Shown in pieces: positions 21,925 through 33,970 of a DNA stretch of 64,000 bases. The notes beneath the pieces are model-generated. The model ran no database searches. It was not told the origin of the DNA and worked only from the letters and a program-made list of their open reading frames with translations. A program made the translations under genes and the position numbers. Origin of the DNA: Suillus spraguei (taxonomy: Eukaryota; Basidiomycota; Agaricomycetes; Boletales; Suillaceae); the NCBI GenBank assembly GCA_016800925.1, contig JABCPU010000164.1:1-64000 (forward strand), written 5' to 3'. Numbering within the stretch: position 1 is the stretch's first letter; the number at the start of each line of letters is the position of its first letter.

Positions 21925-23943
21925 TGATTCCTGAGCTGGGGGAAATAATGACAGCCAGTACAGTACTTATGTATTTATATTTAGGTCCGTCGAGTCGGAC
22001 GACTGACGCGGCAATAGCAATATCAACGAGATTCGACATGTCGACTTTAGCATGGTCTAGATGATGAGAATTCGCCAGCAGTGATTCTTTCGGGCCGAAC
22101 CGATGGTCGACTCTTGAAATAAAGAAGGCCTGATAAGAACGGCTATTGCCAATCCAAGGCAGTAGTACTTAGATACGGGTAGAAATCGGAGGATCTTTGA
22201 ACATATGGTATTATTCAGAGATCCTCGCACTTCAGCAATGATCGAAAACGAGTCGGAGGCCAGCCGCTGGTGCTCCAATGCGGACAGAAGTGGTACCCGT
22301 GTATACATGATGATGACGATGCGATAAACACGAGCAGAAGCACAGATTTCGAGAATGTTGTAGATCTTCACTACAGTGGCATCATTAGGCCAGGAAAGGC
22401 ATGGCTGAGGCGGAGGAGATACAGTGTTATGAGCTGGTCGTAAATACGAACAACGGAAGTTTGTACATTTTTCTTTTTTTTTTTTGGAAAAGCGAATCTA
22501 TTACGTCGGGCAATCTTGTCGGAGCGCGTTTGGCCCTACATATGTCCGAGGGAAAATGCAACTTACGCACAACACGATTTGTGGAGTAGTGTGGGTCTGG
22601 TTTCCACGGTTCTTTTGGGGGGGGTTGTGATGTGTCACCGATGTGTTCTTTCCGTTTGCGTTGTTGTGTTCCCATCCGCTTTTTGATCGTGTCCTCAGTC
22701 TCCCTTATTACTCCTTCGTATCGTAGCGTCCATATCAGGTGGACCGATTCTGATATTAGGAGACGTGAGGCTCCTTTTTTCTTTGCTGCATTTTTTGCAT
22801 TTTCTGGGTCGTTTTTATCTGTAGCGTGGGGAATGGCTCCATCCCAAGTTTGTAAATTTCAAGCTACTAGGCCGGGGAAGTTGAAAGTCCGATGTTTTGC
22901 CTTTATTTGTATTTTGATTCATTATGCTGCAGCTTTCACAGTTCTGATCACTATCCGTTGGCTCATACTTCTCAACATGCACAACCTAGTACGGGTGCAA
23001 AGTATTTATCTCACTTCTCTCGACGCCATACCCGCAGTAACGTTGACTTAGAAAGCAGCAGTCGACAGATAGGCTGCCGCAGCAATACATTGTTGACTCA
23101 TCAGTAACCCTTCTAAATGATCCTACAACATGACATGACCGTACAAACCCCTAGTCCCTACATATTACAAATGGCTGCCTAGCAGCACGTTGAATACAAG
23201 CAGATCACACTCGCTCCCCTGAACCCTTCAGCGATCTTATAGAATTTTGATGAGATCGTGGGCCAGTGGTATATCTGTTTCGGGTAGAGGGCACTCAAAC
23301 TACATCTATTTTACACGAATGTCATCCACATCTGGTTCCGTTGTTTCACACAGCTGAACTCACCTGTCGACGATGGGGTTCGGGAGACTTGTGATCGACG
23401 TGCTGTAGTGATTTCCCATCCAAACATGTGAGTAAACCTTTACATCTTTTCACCCAGTTCACTCCTAAGCTAGAGTACATGGTCAGTCATAACCATGCAT
23501 ACGATATCCATATCTCAGAGGTGGCCTATGACGAACGACACTCACCCCGCCGTAGCGAAACCATTCCTGAAAATTCTCGATATTGACCATATTGACTGCG
23601 GCAGATCATGATGTGGTTAAAGGTTAGCATTTCTGGAAACAGTTTAATGTTGCGTCGTAGAAACCAAGGACATGGTTGAGTACTACTTCCAAATATGATC
23701 CGTGTCTGTACCAGTGGTAGTTGGTATTGGTATTGGAGGAGACCTCGCACGCGTAGCTTAGCTGTCGTGCATTAAATTGATATGTTTACTTTTAAGTATC
23801 TTGTCACGGATTTTTGAACTACGCTCGAGTATTTTTACAGATCCAGACGTGCTACATATATACAACACACAACACTGACGGTAATTAGATATGTGCCGAA
23901 GTGAGAGGTATCTTGGTACATCACAAAGATACCTCAGACATCA
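21925..23943. other. Intergenic region upstream of MFS C
   Basis: It holds the MFS C promoter block (22080-22160) and a segment near 22390-22470 that recurs at about 15930-16010 and 24945-25050. There is also a 14-base T run near 22473, after which homology to the paralogous segments stops, as expected for a minus-strand retroposed sequence with a poly(A) tail (to about 22620). Open frames at 22632-23107 have no recognisable domain. Confidence 0.4.
22089..22099. promoter_or_regulatory. Palindrome ttcgggccgaa upstream of MFS C
   Basis: An inverted repeat around a single centre base, about 165 bp upstream of the MFS C start, the same spacing as in MFS A. See the entry at 15455. Confidence 0.5.
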
Positions 23944-24951
23944 GCACATATCAAATATGACTCGAGACTGATGTTCCCGCGCCTCCGTCAGTGTGCATAA
24001 CACTCTCGCGATTCCCGGGTAGTGCCAGGTGGAGTCCGCTGGACTTGGGAGTGCCCCGACTAGGAAGTATGGGACGTGCGCCGCCTCCGACACCTTCCAG
24101 TGCTTCACACAACTTGTGAAGGGGTAACAGCGCCCCAGTCCCGTTGGTACCATAGGTACCGCCTTTGTGTAGCAGCAGACGTTCAATAGTGCATGCAGCG
24201 ATTTGCATATTGACACCAAAGGTGACGATACAGGTATCACGTCTCTCTGAGGCAAACTTCAACGCCAGAATACCCAGCGGAAAATTATGGCATCATTGAA
24301 GGCATCGAGATCGTAGTTGCCAATGCCGACAAATACCACAGATGACGGCCTGCTAAATTTGAGCAAGGGCCGGAAAATTCAGAAGGAGGTGGGCTAGGCG
24401 ATGCGGGTCATCTCCACGCATTTCGTCGAACACGTAGGATCCAAATGTTTAGTAAGACGTGGATAGAGATTCCATAAACGCGCTGATTTGAGTCGGTCAG
24501 GGAAGCAGGTCTCCAGTACTTGATATGCATAGACGATGGTTGTGCAGGTGGTGAGGTGACGAAGTAATTGTGTGCACTGTGGCAAGGAATCGGTGGATAT
24601 AAAGATCGTTGGTAGTACCGAATTCAAAGGGCAAATGAGTGTCATTGATATCGTTCAGGATCCGGGGTACTCGTAATGCTTTCATTCGGACGCACTCCCA
24701 CTCCATGAGTAGTAGCTCCTTGGAAATTTTCTGCAATTTGGAGCAGTGAGAATTGTCCTGTCAAGACATGAATGGCATATATCACTCACGATACTGCGAT
24801 CCATCGCGACCTCCCAGGTGTCTTGCGGTAGACGCATAAGGGATATCAAACTTGGCTGTTCAGACCAGAGCATATCGAGGGCGGGAGCTGCCAGCGTGGA
24901 ACAGGTCATTGCAGTGTTTACCGATTCTGTCATTGAGAGACATTGCATCAT
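23944..24951 (-). pseudogene. F-box/LRR-like protein gene, decayed
   Basis: From the Met at 24951 the peptide has the opening seen in many basidiomycete F-box proteins: a short N-terminal motif, then TCSTLAAPALDMLWSEQ and RLPQDTWEV. F-box proteins recruit substrates to SCF ubiquitin ligases. After a possible short intron near 24780, the frame continues with WECVRMKALRVPRI. The leucine-rich part then needs several frame changes (24645-24394, 24255-23941) that no introns I can find explain. I therefore call it a pseudogene, although missed introns are possible. Confidence 0.5.
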
Positions 24952-26151
24952 TGGGCCAGGAGAAGCGCGCTTTGAATCGAAGCGGAGGAGGTAGTACAGG
25001 TACAACACCATTTTTCATAGATGGGAACAACGAAGTTTGTAATTTACTTTCAGGCTGTAAGTCTAGTTGCACTGCGCAACAGGACCTAATTCGAATGTGA
25101 GTTTAACAGGGAAAGGTGGATCTTGAGAGATGAGTGAGTTCAATTCATCACACTTTATAGGCAACGAGGACAAAACCAGGAGTGGCTCATTGATGCAACT
25201 GTGACAAAGGGGAGTCCGTTGTCAGCAAGGCCCAAAAGCTGCCTTTATGAGGCAGAGGCTCTGTCCACATTCGTGCCTGATAATGGTAGTGTCAAGTTGA
25301 AAATCGTGATGTAGCCCTGCTAGCTTTTTGGGACTACTCGCTGGTATCGATATACGAACCATTCAACAATTCGGACGACAACAGCGCGGGCAACACAGGT
25401 GCATATAATAGCAGCTGAGAGTCCGTTTACAGCTGAAACTTGAACACCTGGCAGATTTTGTGGTCCTTACCACGTTAAAGTCGATGCATCGACTCTACTA
25501 GCAAGACCGTCTCCTCTCGCTGGATGTGACGTTAGAGATTGAACGCCCAGAATGAATACGAGGGCCCTTGACAGAAATCTCACCTTGAAGACTCTCAACG
25601 ACTTGATAGAATTCGTCAGGCGTCATTTTCTTTCTGGTGAGTGACTCAGTCGGTCTCAGACTGACCCCTGTTGATCACGACTTGCAACATAATAAACGTA
25701 GTCCGAATCATGAATCCAGAACAGTGACTCACAGGTCATACCTGGGTCCGCTATTCTCTCTCATGAGTTGCGGATTAAAGGGCCTGTCTTGTATATACCC
25801 AATCGCAAGACGTAAAGTTAAACGGATTGAAAAAATCTACAGAGGTGATTTGAAGACAAATGCGGCAGATATCTGAATGGTGGAATAGATAAGCGTACCC
25901 TTTAAGTTGTCCCCTAAGAAAATGAGAAGAGAACTGACTCACATTGATAGCAAATTACAACAAGTCGTGATGTGGCCTATGTCCGAAACAGAGCATAAGC
26001 CCATTAGTGTATCTTGGGTTACAGATACTAAACAACGTACATGCATTAATATTGTAACTTTAATGTATGTGCCGATTCTTTCTTTTTTTTTTTTAAAAAA
26101 AAAGCCGTCCGCAGCGATGATCGACACAGAATGAGGGAGGAAGTTAATCTC
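24952..26151. other. Intergenic region with a repeat remnant and one possible small exon
   Basis: 24945-25050 resembles segments at 15930-16010 and 22390-22470. On the minus strand near 25630 an ATG opens MTPDEFYQVVESLQ followed by a good intron and a short second exon, but I could not extend it or assign a family. Poly-T/poly-A tracts at 26080-26102 lie just downstream of DPH3. No other gene is supported. Confidence 0.35.
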
Positions 26152-26551
26152 TCATGCTCCTGCTACAACCGCTGTGGCTGCCGACGGCTCAGATAGAGTA
26201 AGCTTCTCAAGAGCATCCTCGAACTTGTCGGTGTCACTATCATCGTCTTCCTCCTCACTATCTTCACTTTCCTCTGATGCAGACCCCTCGTCACTTGGAG
26301 GTTCGTCTTCAAAATCAAGCTGCAGCTTTTGTTTGTACATCTCGCTGAGGAAGATTCACATCACATACCGGATCGTAGACAACTCTAATAATCAGACTGC
26401 AGCTCGGACACGTCGCAATATCCTCGCAGTTGGCAAGCTGCTTGCGAGAGATCTCGAAGCGGTCGCCGCAGGGACAGGGATAGTGATAGACGCCTTTTAC
26501 CTCATCCCATACCATATCTTCAATTTCGATTTCGTCGTAATAGGCCCCCAT
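26152..26551 (-). CDS. DPH3: Diphthamide biosynthesis protein 3 (CSL zinc finger)
   Basis: DPH3/Kti11 is a small iron- or zinc-binding electron carrier. It supplies Dph1-Dph2 in the first step of diphthamide synthesis on elongation factor 2 and also serves Elongator-dependent tRNA wobble modification. Exon 1 (26369-26551) starts with DEIEIEDM, typical of the family, and shows the four metal-binding cysteines C26, C28, C48 and C51 (YPCPCGDRF and CPSCSL). A 49-nt intron (26320-26368, gtatgt to gctgcag) joins YDP to LDFEDE. Exon 2 (26152-26319) adds a long acidic tail ending VVAGA. The total is 116 residues, longer than yeast Kti11 (82) because of the tail. Cytosolic, single copy, divergent from the adjacent tRNA gene. 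Confidence 0.95.
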
Positions 26552-26670
26552 GTTGTGAGAGAAGGGTTCGTAGCTGGATAGGCTGAATCGTCGACAGTCT
26601 GACTCAAGCTCAGATCCGATCCGTAGCTCCCACGAAACGTTTAGGGTTCAATACGTGACAAATTGTATGT

Positions 26671-26743
26671 CCCGTTTAGCTCAGTTGGTAGAGCGCGTCA
26701 CTAGTAATGACGAGGTCAGTCGTTCAAGTCGGCTAATGGGAAG
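26671..26743 (+). tRNA. trnT-AGT: tRNA-Thr (AGT anticodon), no intron
   Basis: The cloverleaf can be folded by hand. The acceptor stem is tcccgtt with aatggga and discriminator A. The D arm is gctc/gagc. The anticodon stem is cgtca/tgacg with loop ctagtaa, giving anticodon AGT. The T stem is agtcg/cggct with loop ttcaagt. A T-rich Pol III terminator follows at 26746-26760. It reads ACU and, after A-to-I editing, ACC threonine codons. Confidence 0.93.
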
Positions 26744-27018
26744 TATTTTTGTTTTTTTTCCAGTCATGTCTAGTCCGCGCCATCTATTCACTGCACAAGG
26801 AAAATCAGAAGCAGAAGCGCTCCTTCAAGACGATACTTAATTTGATGCGACTTTATAATGTTGGATTTATGTATACACAACTGCTGAACTGAAGTTCATC
26901 ATTCAATTTTCAACCATAGAATAAATGGGTACAAAAACTGGCCAACTTATATGCAATTTTCCCTCGCCTTTCAAGTTCGTCTCACAAAACGATAGTACAT
27001 CAGACTCAGGTAACTGCC

Positions 27019-28683
27019 TCAAACAAAATCTACCAATGTGACCCGCCAAGTGGTCCTTCGACACCTCGGATCCTGCGTAAAGCGGCTTTGTATGCTTCTA
27101 ATACAAAGTCTTCCTGAAAGCTCATCCCAATCCTGCATTATTCGAGTTCTCGCAAACGGAACCGAACTTTGAGTTTCCTGAAAGTCCACAAATGCACGAC
27201 CTTGACAGTGGTTATTTTCTGGGATTGCGGTCGTCTCGATAGCCATTTGCAAAGGACATGTTGTCTCTTTCTGGTCGTGCAGGGAAGAAAACCAGAACAT
27301 GCGCTGGGCTGCGAACAACACGGCCTTTGTGGGCGTGGGGGCTTGAACTGCAATGAAAGGTAAGTCACCCCGAGGATCCGAGGATGCAGAGAAAAGCTTA
27401 CATTGTACTTCTTAATGAAATGGGCATTGGATTCCGAGGCATCGAGGTCAGGTTGTATGGATCGAATCTGGCCTTCGTACAAAGATACTATAGCTCCTTC
27501 GTGAAACATTTTGACGAAGCGTCCGAAGGTCACAGCAGCAGGGCGAAGCTGCCAGAATGCGTAAGCAACGGCGGTAGCTTTGCATCTAAGTCGCTGGGTA
27601 CAGTGGAGGGTAATTTATAGGCAGCCATCAATCGCGTGCTGACAAGCAAGATGCATGGAACCCGACCGGACAGGCGCAAGTCGTACCGTATCTGTATAGA
27701 TTCATCGGTATTCTCCAACATATTATTTTCATTTTTGTACTTACGCGGAGTTTGCCGTCGTGTCCCTTTGGACAGTCAATTTCAACAGTCATATCCTTTC
27801 GAAAACTGTCATAATTCTTGTTCAGTTGCATGATACGAAGGAAATGCCTTCTGTCGGAAGTGATCCAGCCATAAACAATATAGTCTCCTGCAACAGCGTA
27901 GTTCCGCACAAACACGTTTGTGCGAAAAATGAGAGGTATCGTGATTGAGGGTATCTTTGTATTTAAATGCACAATTCCGAAGGCGTTGCATCTAGTTGGA
28001 GTTCGTGAGCATGGGGAATTAGACCCCCGAGGATACATCGCACCCGTCATTGCACTTGGTTCGTAGTAGCATAAGATCATCACCACGAGACGATTTATAC
28101 GGACCGTCTTGGTCGAGGAAGGGGAGCCAGCACATCTCACTCTGAAAGGTCGTTGATACAGCGGGAAATACAGCTCCCGTGCTTGGTTTGATTAAGCATA
28201 AGTTAGAGTGTCGAGAAGGGTTGAGATTTCGACAGTGGAAGAGCAACACTAGCCATGTCCCACCCGGAAGAAATTTGAGACCTTGAAATACGCCAGGAAA
28301 TTCCAGTGGGAACGTGTAAAGACGCTTGGGGACAATGCTAGGCTGTGTCCATGTGTAGTCCAGTCGGGCAGCTATTTTCAGCTGGTGACGAATGTCTTCC
28401 ACAGTGCATGAACGTAGATGGGGGTAGCATCGATCAAGAAAACGATACTGAAAGAGGACGTCGCGCCAGACATGCTGTGATGAAGCAAATTCGTGCAATG
28501 TTCGACATGTCTGTAAATGAAGCATGAAAGGCTCGCAGAAAGAGCAGTCATCTACTACAGACTCACACTTCCAAGCCTTATGATGTCCAGGACGGAAAGA
28601 TACCTCATAATCACGAACCATACATCAACCACGAACTTCGAGGAATTGTAGACACCATGATGGTTGGCTGGTACTACAAACAT
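27019..28683 (-). CDS. F-box-like protein, multi-exon, 3' structure uncertain
   Basis: An ATG at 28683 opens an exon with an F-box-like helix (VIMRYLSVLDIIRLGS). A short intron (about 28509-28562) then joins to TCRTLHEFASSQHVWRDVL, the usual second half of an F-box. The region after it (KFLPGGTWLVLLFHCRNL, ending near 28150) resembles the C-terminal part of Agaricomycete F-box proteins. Around 28120-28160 the coding frame changes to one containing VVMILCYYEPSAMTGAMYPRG. I could not place an intron there with confidence, so a frameshift is possible. Further exons reach about 27140-27540. The last exon and stop (27019 in one reading) are tentative. Predicted substrate adaptor for ubiquitination. 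Confidence 0.55.
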
Positions 28684-29755
28684 GGGTATCAAAGTCAGTA
28701 TTGGCGAGTAAAGAACTCATAATTATGGGACACATGGTCCTGCTAATCATTTTGATTGCCTGAGAGCTTGGAAAGTTGGTAATCGCGACATATGGCGTCA
28801 GAGTTATGCGGCCGCCTCAGACGGTCTTCCTCTGAGTTGGAAATTCACGCATTTCTTACTAATGCCTTCCAAATTATGTAATTTGCAACGGCTTACAACT
28901 TGCACCTTTATGAGAGGTCGACACAACTTGTATCGCGAATTACCTAGTATGCTGTTGGTGATACAGGTCTCTGGAAGTTCATGGTGTTATTCATTACCCT
29001 ATTTGACATGTCAGTGATCAGTGCGTGCAGCCGTCGTTCGCATTTCTTTGTACCACACAGCAAATGTAACTTGTAGCGTTGTGTTACAGGTTGCGACTGG
29101 CAGCTGATGCCGACTACTGAAGGGACTCTGTGACCAGACATCACTGATTCACTTCCACCTGAAGATTTTTCGGCCGCAGCCCTTGAAGTAATGACATCCA
29201 GCCAAGGATACAAGAATTTGACTACAAATGGCCTCCAAAGTTAGCTCAGCGTTATGCCTGTTCCTTCCGCGAACGGATGTACATCATATCTCTGTACGCC
29301 CTGGCAATATCTGATGAATAGAATTAAATCCTTCCCCACTGTAACAACTAACACAACTCTGCATTACTAGGTAAGTTCTCTATCAGTGTTCGCTCCTAGT
29401 GTGGCTAAACAGTCATGCGTATGCGTAGCCACTGTTCCTGTGACAAAGCGAATATTTGATTGTCTCCTAGCCCATGTCAATCACACAAGCCGAATGATCG
29501 ATAGTCCCGTATATCCTTGACAAGTCAGCTGTTATCATGTCATCAGGTGTCTACCATCGCAGGGATGGACCCGAGAGACCCTACGGGTTCTTCTATAATC
29601 GCCGTCAAGGTTTTACTGACTCCCTGTCAGTCGGGCGTAATGCACCTCCTCCTACCCCCTTTAGCACGAGTGGCTCTTGCAGGGTCAAGGTCGATATTCT
29701 TATAATTCGTAAGCCCAACATCTACTGGTGAAGTGTTTTACTCCCATTTACCTCC
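28684..29755. other. Intergenic region upstream of MFS D
   Basis: No gene recognised. The part from about 29350 onward is recognisably duplicated upstream of MFS E (about 32190-32240 and 32490-32670), for example taggtaagttctctatcag against taggtaagttgtcggtg, and so belongs to the plus-strand duplication unit. Confidence 0.45.
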
Positions 29756-31770
29756 ATGCCAATAAAGTCTGCGATCCATACTACGTTCACGACGAACGAG
29801 AAATTAGACGATCTGGAAGAGCTAGGACATATACCGTCATCTAATTCCCATACAGCTTGTTCAGAATCAGGCCCTCCAGATGGCGGGTTTCGGGCATGGG
29901 GGACTGTTTTTGGGTGGTAAGTCGTGTCTCAAATGATACCCACATGCTGTGTCTAACAATCACAACAATGCCTAGTTTTCTCATACAATTCTGTGGCTTT
30001 GGGTTGGTTTTAGCTCCATTCGTTCGAGACATAAATTGGTCAATAACACTCACTTGAACAGATACTTAGCGTCTTTTGGAGTTTATCAAGGTACGCACCA
30101 GTCACATGATTATTTGCATCCAAAGTTGATAAATGACTTCGGAAGATTATTACACGCGCATTTATATGACCAACTATCCACCATCTGCAATATCGCAAGT
30201 GAATAGGCTTTTACTCTGCAGTTTTGCTCACGGTCGGTGTCAGATGGATTGGTGCACTGACCGCATTCCTCGCACTCAGTGTTACGTTGATCTCAGGTCC
30301 GCTATACGACGAGGGTGGTTGTAAGTTCCCATATCTTTATAAATAATTAGTCGTTAATGTAAATTACCGATAGTCGTCGATTGATAATTGCGGGGTCGCT
30401 GCTTCAATTACTGGCCTTATTCGCTTTATCCTTCATAAAGCCTGATCAGTTTTACTTGGTGAGCAGCCCAACCAATCTCACCGTCGATAGGCTACCTATA
30501 CTTTACGACTAGGCTTTCATGTTTCAGGGTGTTCTTTCTGGGCTTGGGATAGGCCTGACTTACGGTCCCAGTATCGCGGTCATCTCTCAGCACTTCTCCA
30601 AAAGACGCACGCTGGCGATGTCTCTCGTGGCGTCCGGTTCACCACTTGGTTCCATCATTCATCCGATCATGCTGAATCACCTTTTAAATGGTACTGTTGG
30701 CTTTGCAAGAGGCGTTCTGGCAGTGCGGGTTTTGTCAGTGCTCTGTTACTGATCGCCTGTTTATTCATGCGTACAAGAGAACTACCGGTCCCAACTGTTA
30801 GTTTTATTGTGGTGGTGCGAAAATGCTTTCGCGATGTTCTCTTCATCATCTTGACCGTTGGGTATGTATTTGATACAAAGAATTTACAGTCTTGACAGCT
30901 TATTGTGCCTAGGTTGACACTGTTTCAGATTGGATTTTTCTTCCCTGTGTTTTACTTGCAACTGGACTCTATCAAACACGACATTAACATCGATCTCTCG
31001 TTCTACTCCGTACGCCTTAAAGTATTTTCTATATTGTCAAATATTATTAACTCACTTTAGCTCGTGATAATGAATGCAGCCAGTTTTATCGGACGCTGTA
31101 TGTCAGGAATAATCGCGTCGTATACGGGGGCATTGAACCTCATGATCGCATCCACTGTCGCATGCAGTGCCATTATAATATCCATGATAGCTCTGAGTGA
31201 CACGGACAGCATGGTGTTGCTAGGACTTGCATATGGCTACTTTTCTGGTATTTGTATGTGTCGCATTGCAGCCTGTGTAATTCCTAGCACTGACTTTCCA
31301 AGTCATCGCGCTGGTAGTCCCGTTGGTGACTTCTTTCACGCCCGATTTGTCTGAACTAGGGTTGGCCTCTCTTACATTTGCATTCTCGTGATGTTGACCC
31401 TCATATGCAGAGCGCGAATGGGCATATGTTTTTCCTTCACCGGTATGTATCATCTAGCTCTGCCTTGGAACGCCTGACGATGCGCGAATGATCAGCCTTC
31501 AGTGGATTACTCGGTGAGTAGTTGCTTTCCTATCTTTATTCGCCATTGAACTAATATTTTCAGGTGGCCCAATATCAGGTGCTTTGGTTGGTTCTCAATA
31601 TAGGTGGTGGATAGCGTCACTCTTCAGTGGAGTGAGTAGTTCATATTGTTCCTGCACTTGCGCAAACCCTGTGCTAAAATATCTAGCTCATCGCCCTCCT
31701 CGGAAGTTTGATGTTAGTCGTGGTGCGCTTGATGATATACCGCCGAGGAATGAACGGAAAATATTACTAG
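29756..31770 (+). pseudogene. MFS transporter D, recently broken paralogue
   Basis: The exon order is the same as in MFS E: N-terminal exon from the ATG at 29756 to GPPDGGFRAWGTVFGW, then YLASFGVYQ, the loop exon SIAVISQHFSKRRTLAMSLV, a later exon FQIGFFFPVFYLQL, and a terminal exon ending at the stop 31768-31770. Two single-base deletions relative to E destroy the frame, near 30310 (exon ending YDxGW) and near 30717 (the GFARGV/SAGFVSALL junction). An intron at 30195 has a GC donor. Otherwise all splice sites and exons are preserved, so inactivation is recent or the sequence has errors. Confidence 0.8.
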
Positions 31771-33970
31771 CTGGTGGGGGACTTGAACTAGTTGTTACAT
31801 TGGATTCTGTCGAGGTTGGTAGTCATTAGTGCTGGACTAGATGTGACTTATTGTAAATATGTGTATGTATTGAACGCGTGTGCAGAAGCACAAATACTGA
31901 TTTTCATCAAACGATTGAATCCCCGGCTTCAAACTGAACGAACAACGGTGGACAATGTCAAGTCTCTGATTGGTAATGAGATCGTTGACACCGACGTGCC
32001 CTGCTTTCATACAAACAGGAGTAGATTTAAATGCATGTCCGGTGTCCACGACGATTGATCACTCGTGTCAACGCGCATCAAGCATCGCTTGCAGATTCTT
32101 ATCTCTAACAATATTTACGACAGGGTCACTGGTCGAGAGGCAAGATGACCGGCGAACAGTAAAGCCGAATTTTACTCACCACACTGGGACCCTTAGGTAA
32201 GTTGTCGGTGTTCACTCGTAGTGCAGCCTATGCGTAATAAACAGAGGAGGCGACGCCACGCACGTCGAGCAAGGTTTATCATATCAGCAAATATCGCTGG
32301 TGTTGTGGAAGTTTATTACCCCGGTCCCCCCTAAGTGAAATGCATTTCTAGAAATGAACAGCGGCATCACGGCATATCTCGCTAATGTGGCAATACGGTA
32401 AGCCTGCGGAACGAACCCATTTTCCTTTCAGCCCGCTGTCAACCAAACTGCTGACTATTTAAATTACCCTAATGAGGCAACTGTTATCACTTGCCGTCAG
32501 GTATCCATCCTCCCAATCACAAGGGTACGAACCCTTCTATGAGACCCTGCAACCCAAGAGTCATAGAAGAATATCCATCGAGATGACTCGCTAACGCCTG
32601 TCAGACACATCATTCCAAGCAACCCCTTTAGCTTTAGTATGTGATTGCACAGGATTCTTGCAGGGTTAAGGGGTGATGCCAGTATTGTCAATAGCTGCAG
32701 CGTCCAAGCACGCGTCTCCCCCTAGTAAAATGAACAAGGGTGAGGACATCATGACCGCCGAACTCAAGCAAGATAGCAGTTACAGCAATAACGCAAATTT
32801 TATGTGCCTATCGCTTCTTGCAAGATTGAATGTCCCGCACGGCACGAAACGTTCGGAATCTGGTGGACAAGGATAAAGACAAAACGATAAGCCGCCAACG
32901 TGGGACCTTTGTAGCTGAGGTGTCGATACCGCCAACAATGACAACATTCCATCTACTTGGACAAGTCACTCACGGCTGATGATCGATGATCCCTCTAGTC
33001 TTCCCTTATTCTTTTTTCAGCTGAATCTCGGGCATCGGCGAATCAGTTTGGACGTCAACGTTTAAACCGTGACAGAGTGACTTGCATGTACTATAGGCTG
33101 TACATAGAAAGTAAACTTTGAAACTCCGAAGTCGGATTTTGAATATTGTTTGTTGATCGACTGACTGATCTTTTATCAGCCTCGACTTTCGAACCAATCT
33201 CGCAGCTCGCTGCGGTCTTCCGATGACTCCGCTGGAAATTGATGGAGTTTAGCGTTCTCGTCTGCATCTACACAGGGCGTACCAGGATCCTCTCATTCGA
33301 CTGACTTGTTGACATCCGCCGACATGCAGCAAGCCAATCCGGCCCGCCGTGGCACAATGACTCGATATCAGAGACCACCCCAGATTTACTGAATTAGGAC
33401 GGGAGCAGTACATTAATTTTTCCCGCTACCACTTATCTTGTTTTCTACTATAATTTATTTTTTTGCAATTGGTCGAAACCTGGCAGCTGTGGCCTCTATT
33501 GGCGGTATCTTAAACGCGTAGACCGGTCTGGACAGACTGGACCGTTGTGGCGCCAGCAGATCCTAAACAAGGAAGACAGCCTCAGAAGTTCAATGGCCCT
33601 ACTACCCATTCAATATGCTCGATTTAGTTTGAGCCAGTGTCACGCTCATCACATAAGTTATTTCGCGCACACAGAAACTATCGAAACGCCGGGAAGATGG
33701 GCCGAATATTTCATATGTCTGTCGAGATCTCTAGTGACGAGAACGAAGACCCATATAGAGTGTTAGCCCCGAGGAGTCAGTATCATGTTTACCTCAGGGT
33801 CAGGGTCTTCAGCACACCTGAGACATGAAGACGGCCAACTATTGGCTCCATGTGGTCCTTTAATTTCGACTGGAGACTTCGTTGACAGCAAGACAAGTCT
33901 GGCTTATAATCCCTAAGCCCTGCGTTTGTCGTCAAAATGTTTTACTCGCCAACTAGTTCCTTCGATTTCT
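31771..33970. other. Intergenic region between MFS D and MFS E
   Basis: Segments near 32190-32240 and 32490-32670 match the upstream region of MFS D. A stretch of about 1 kb (32750-33780) with no homology to the D promoter separates them from the MFS E start, suggesting an insertion or divergent DNA. No terminal repeats or coding domain were recognised. Confidence 0.45.

Noticed and set aside
22632..23107. Plus-strand ORFs with hydrophobic stretches, considered as a membrane protein gene
   Set aside because: No family resemblance, no consistent splice structure, and the T-rich composition explains the hydrophobicity.
26320..26368. A very short (24- or 28-nt) intron or overlapping second ORF in DPH3
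   Set aside because: A normal 49-nt GT-AG intron ending gctgcag joins the zinc finger to LDFEDE, as in related proteins, so no unusual splicing is needed.
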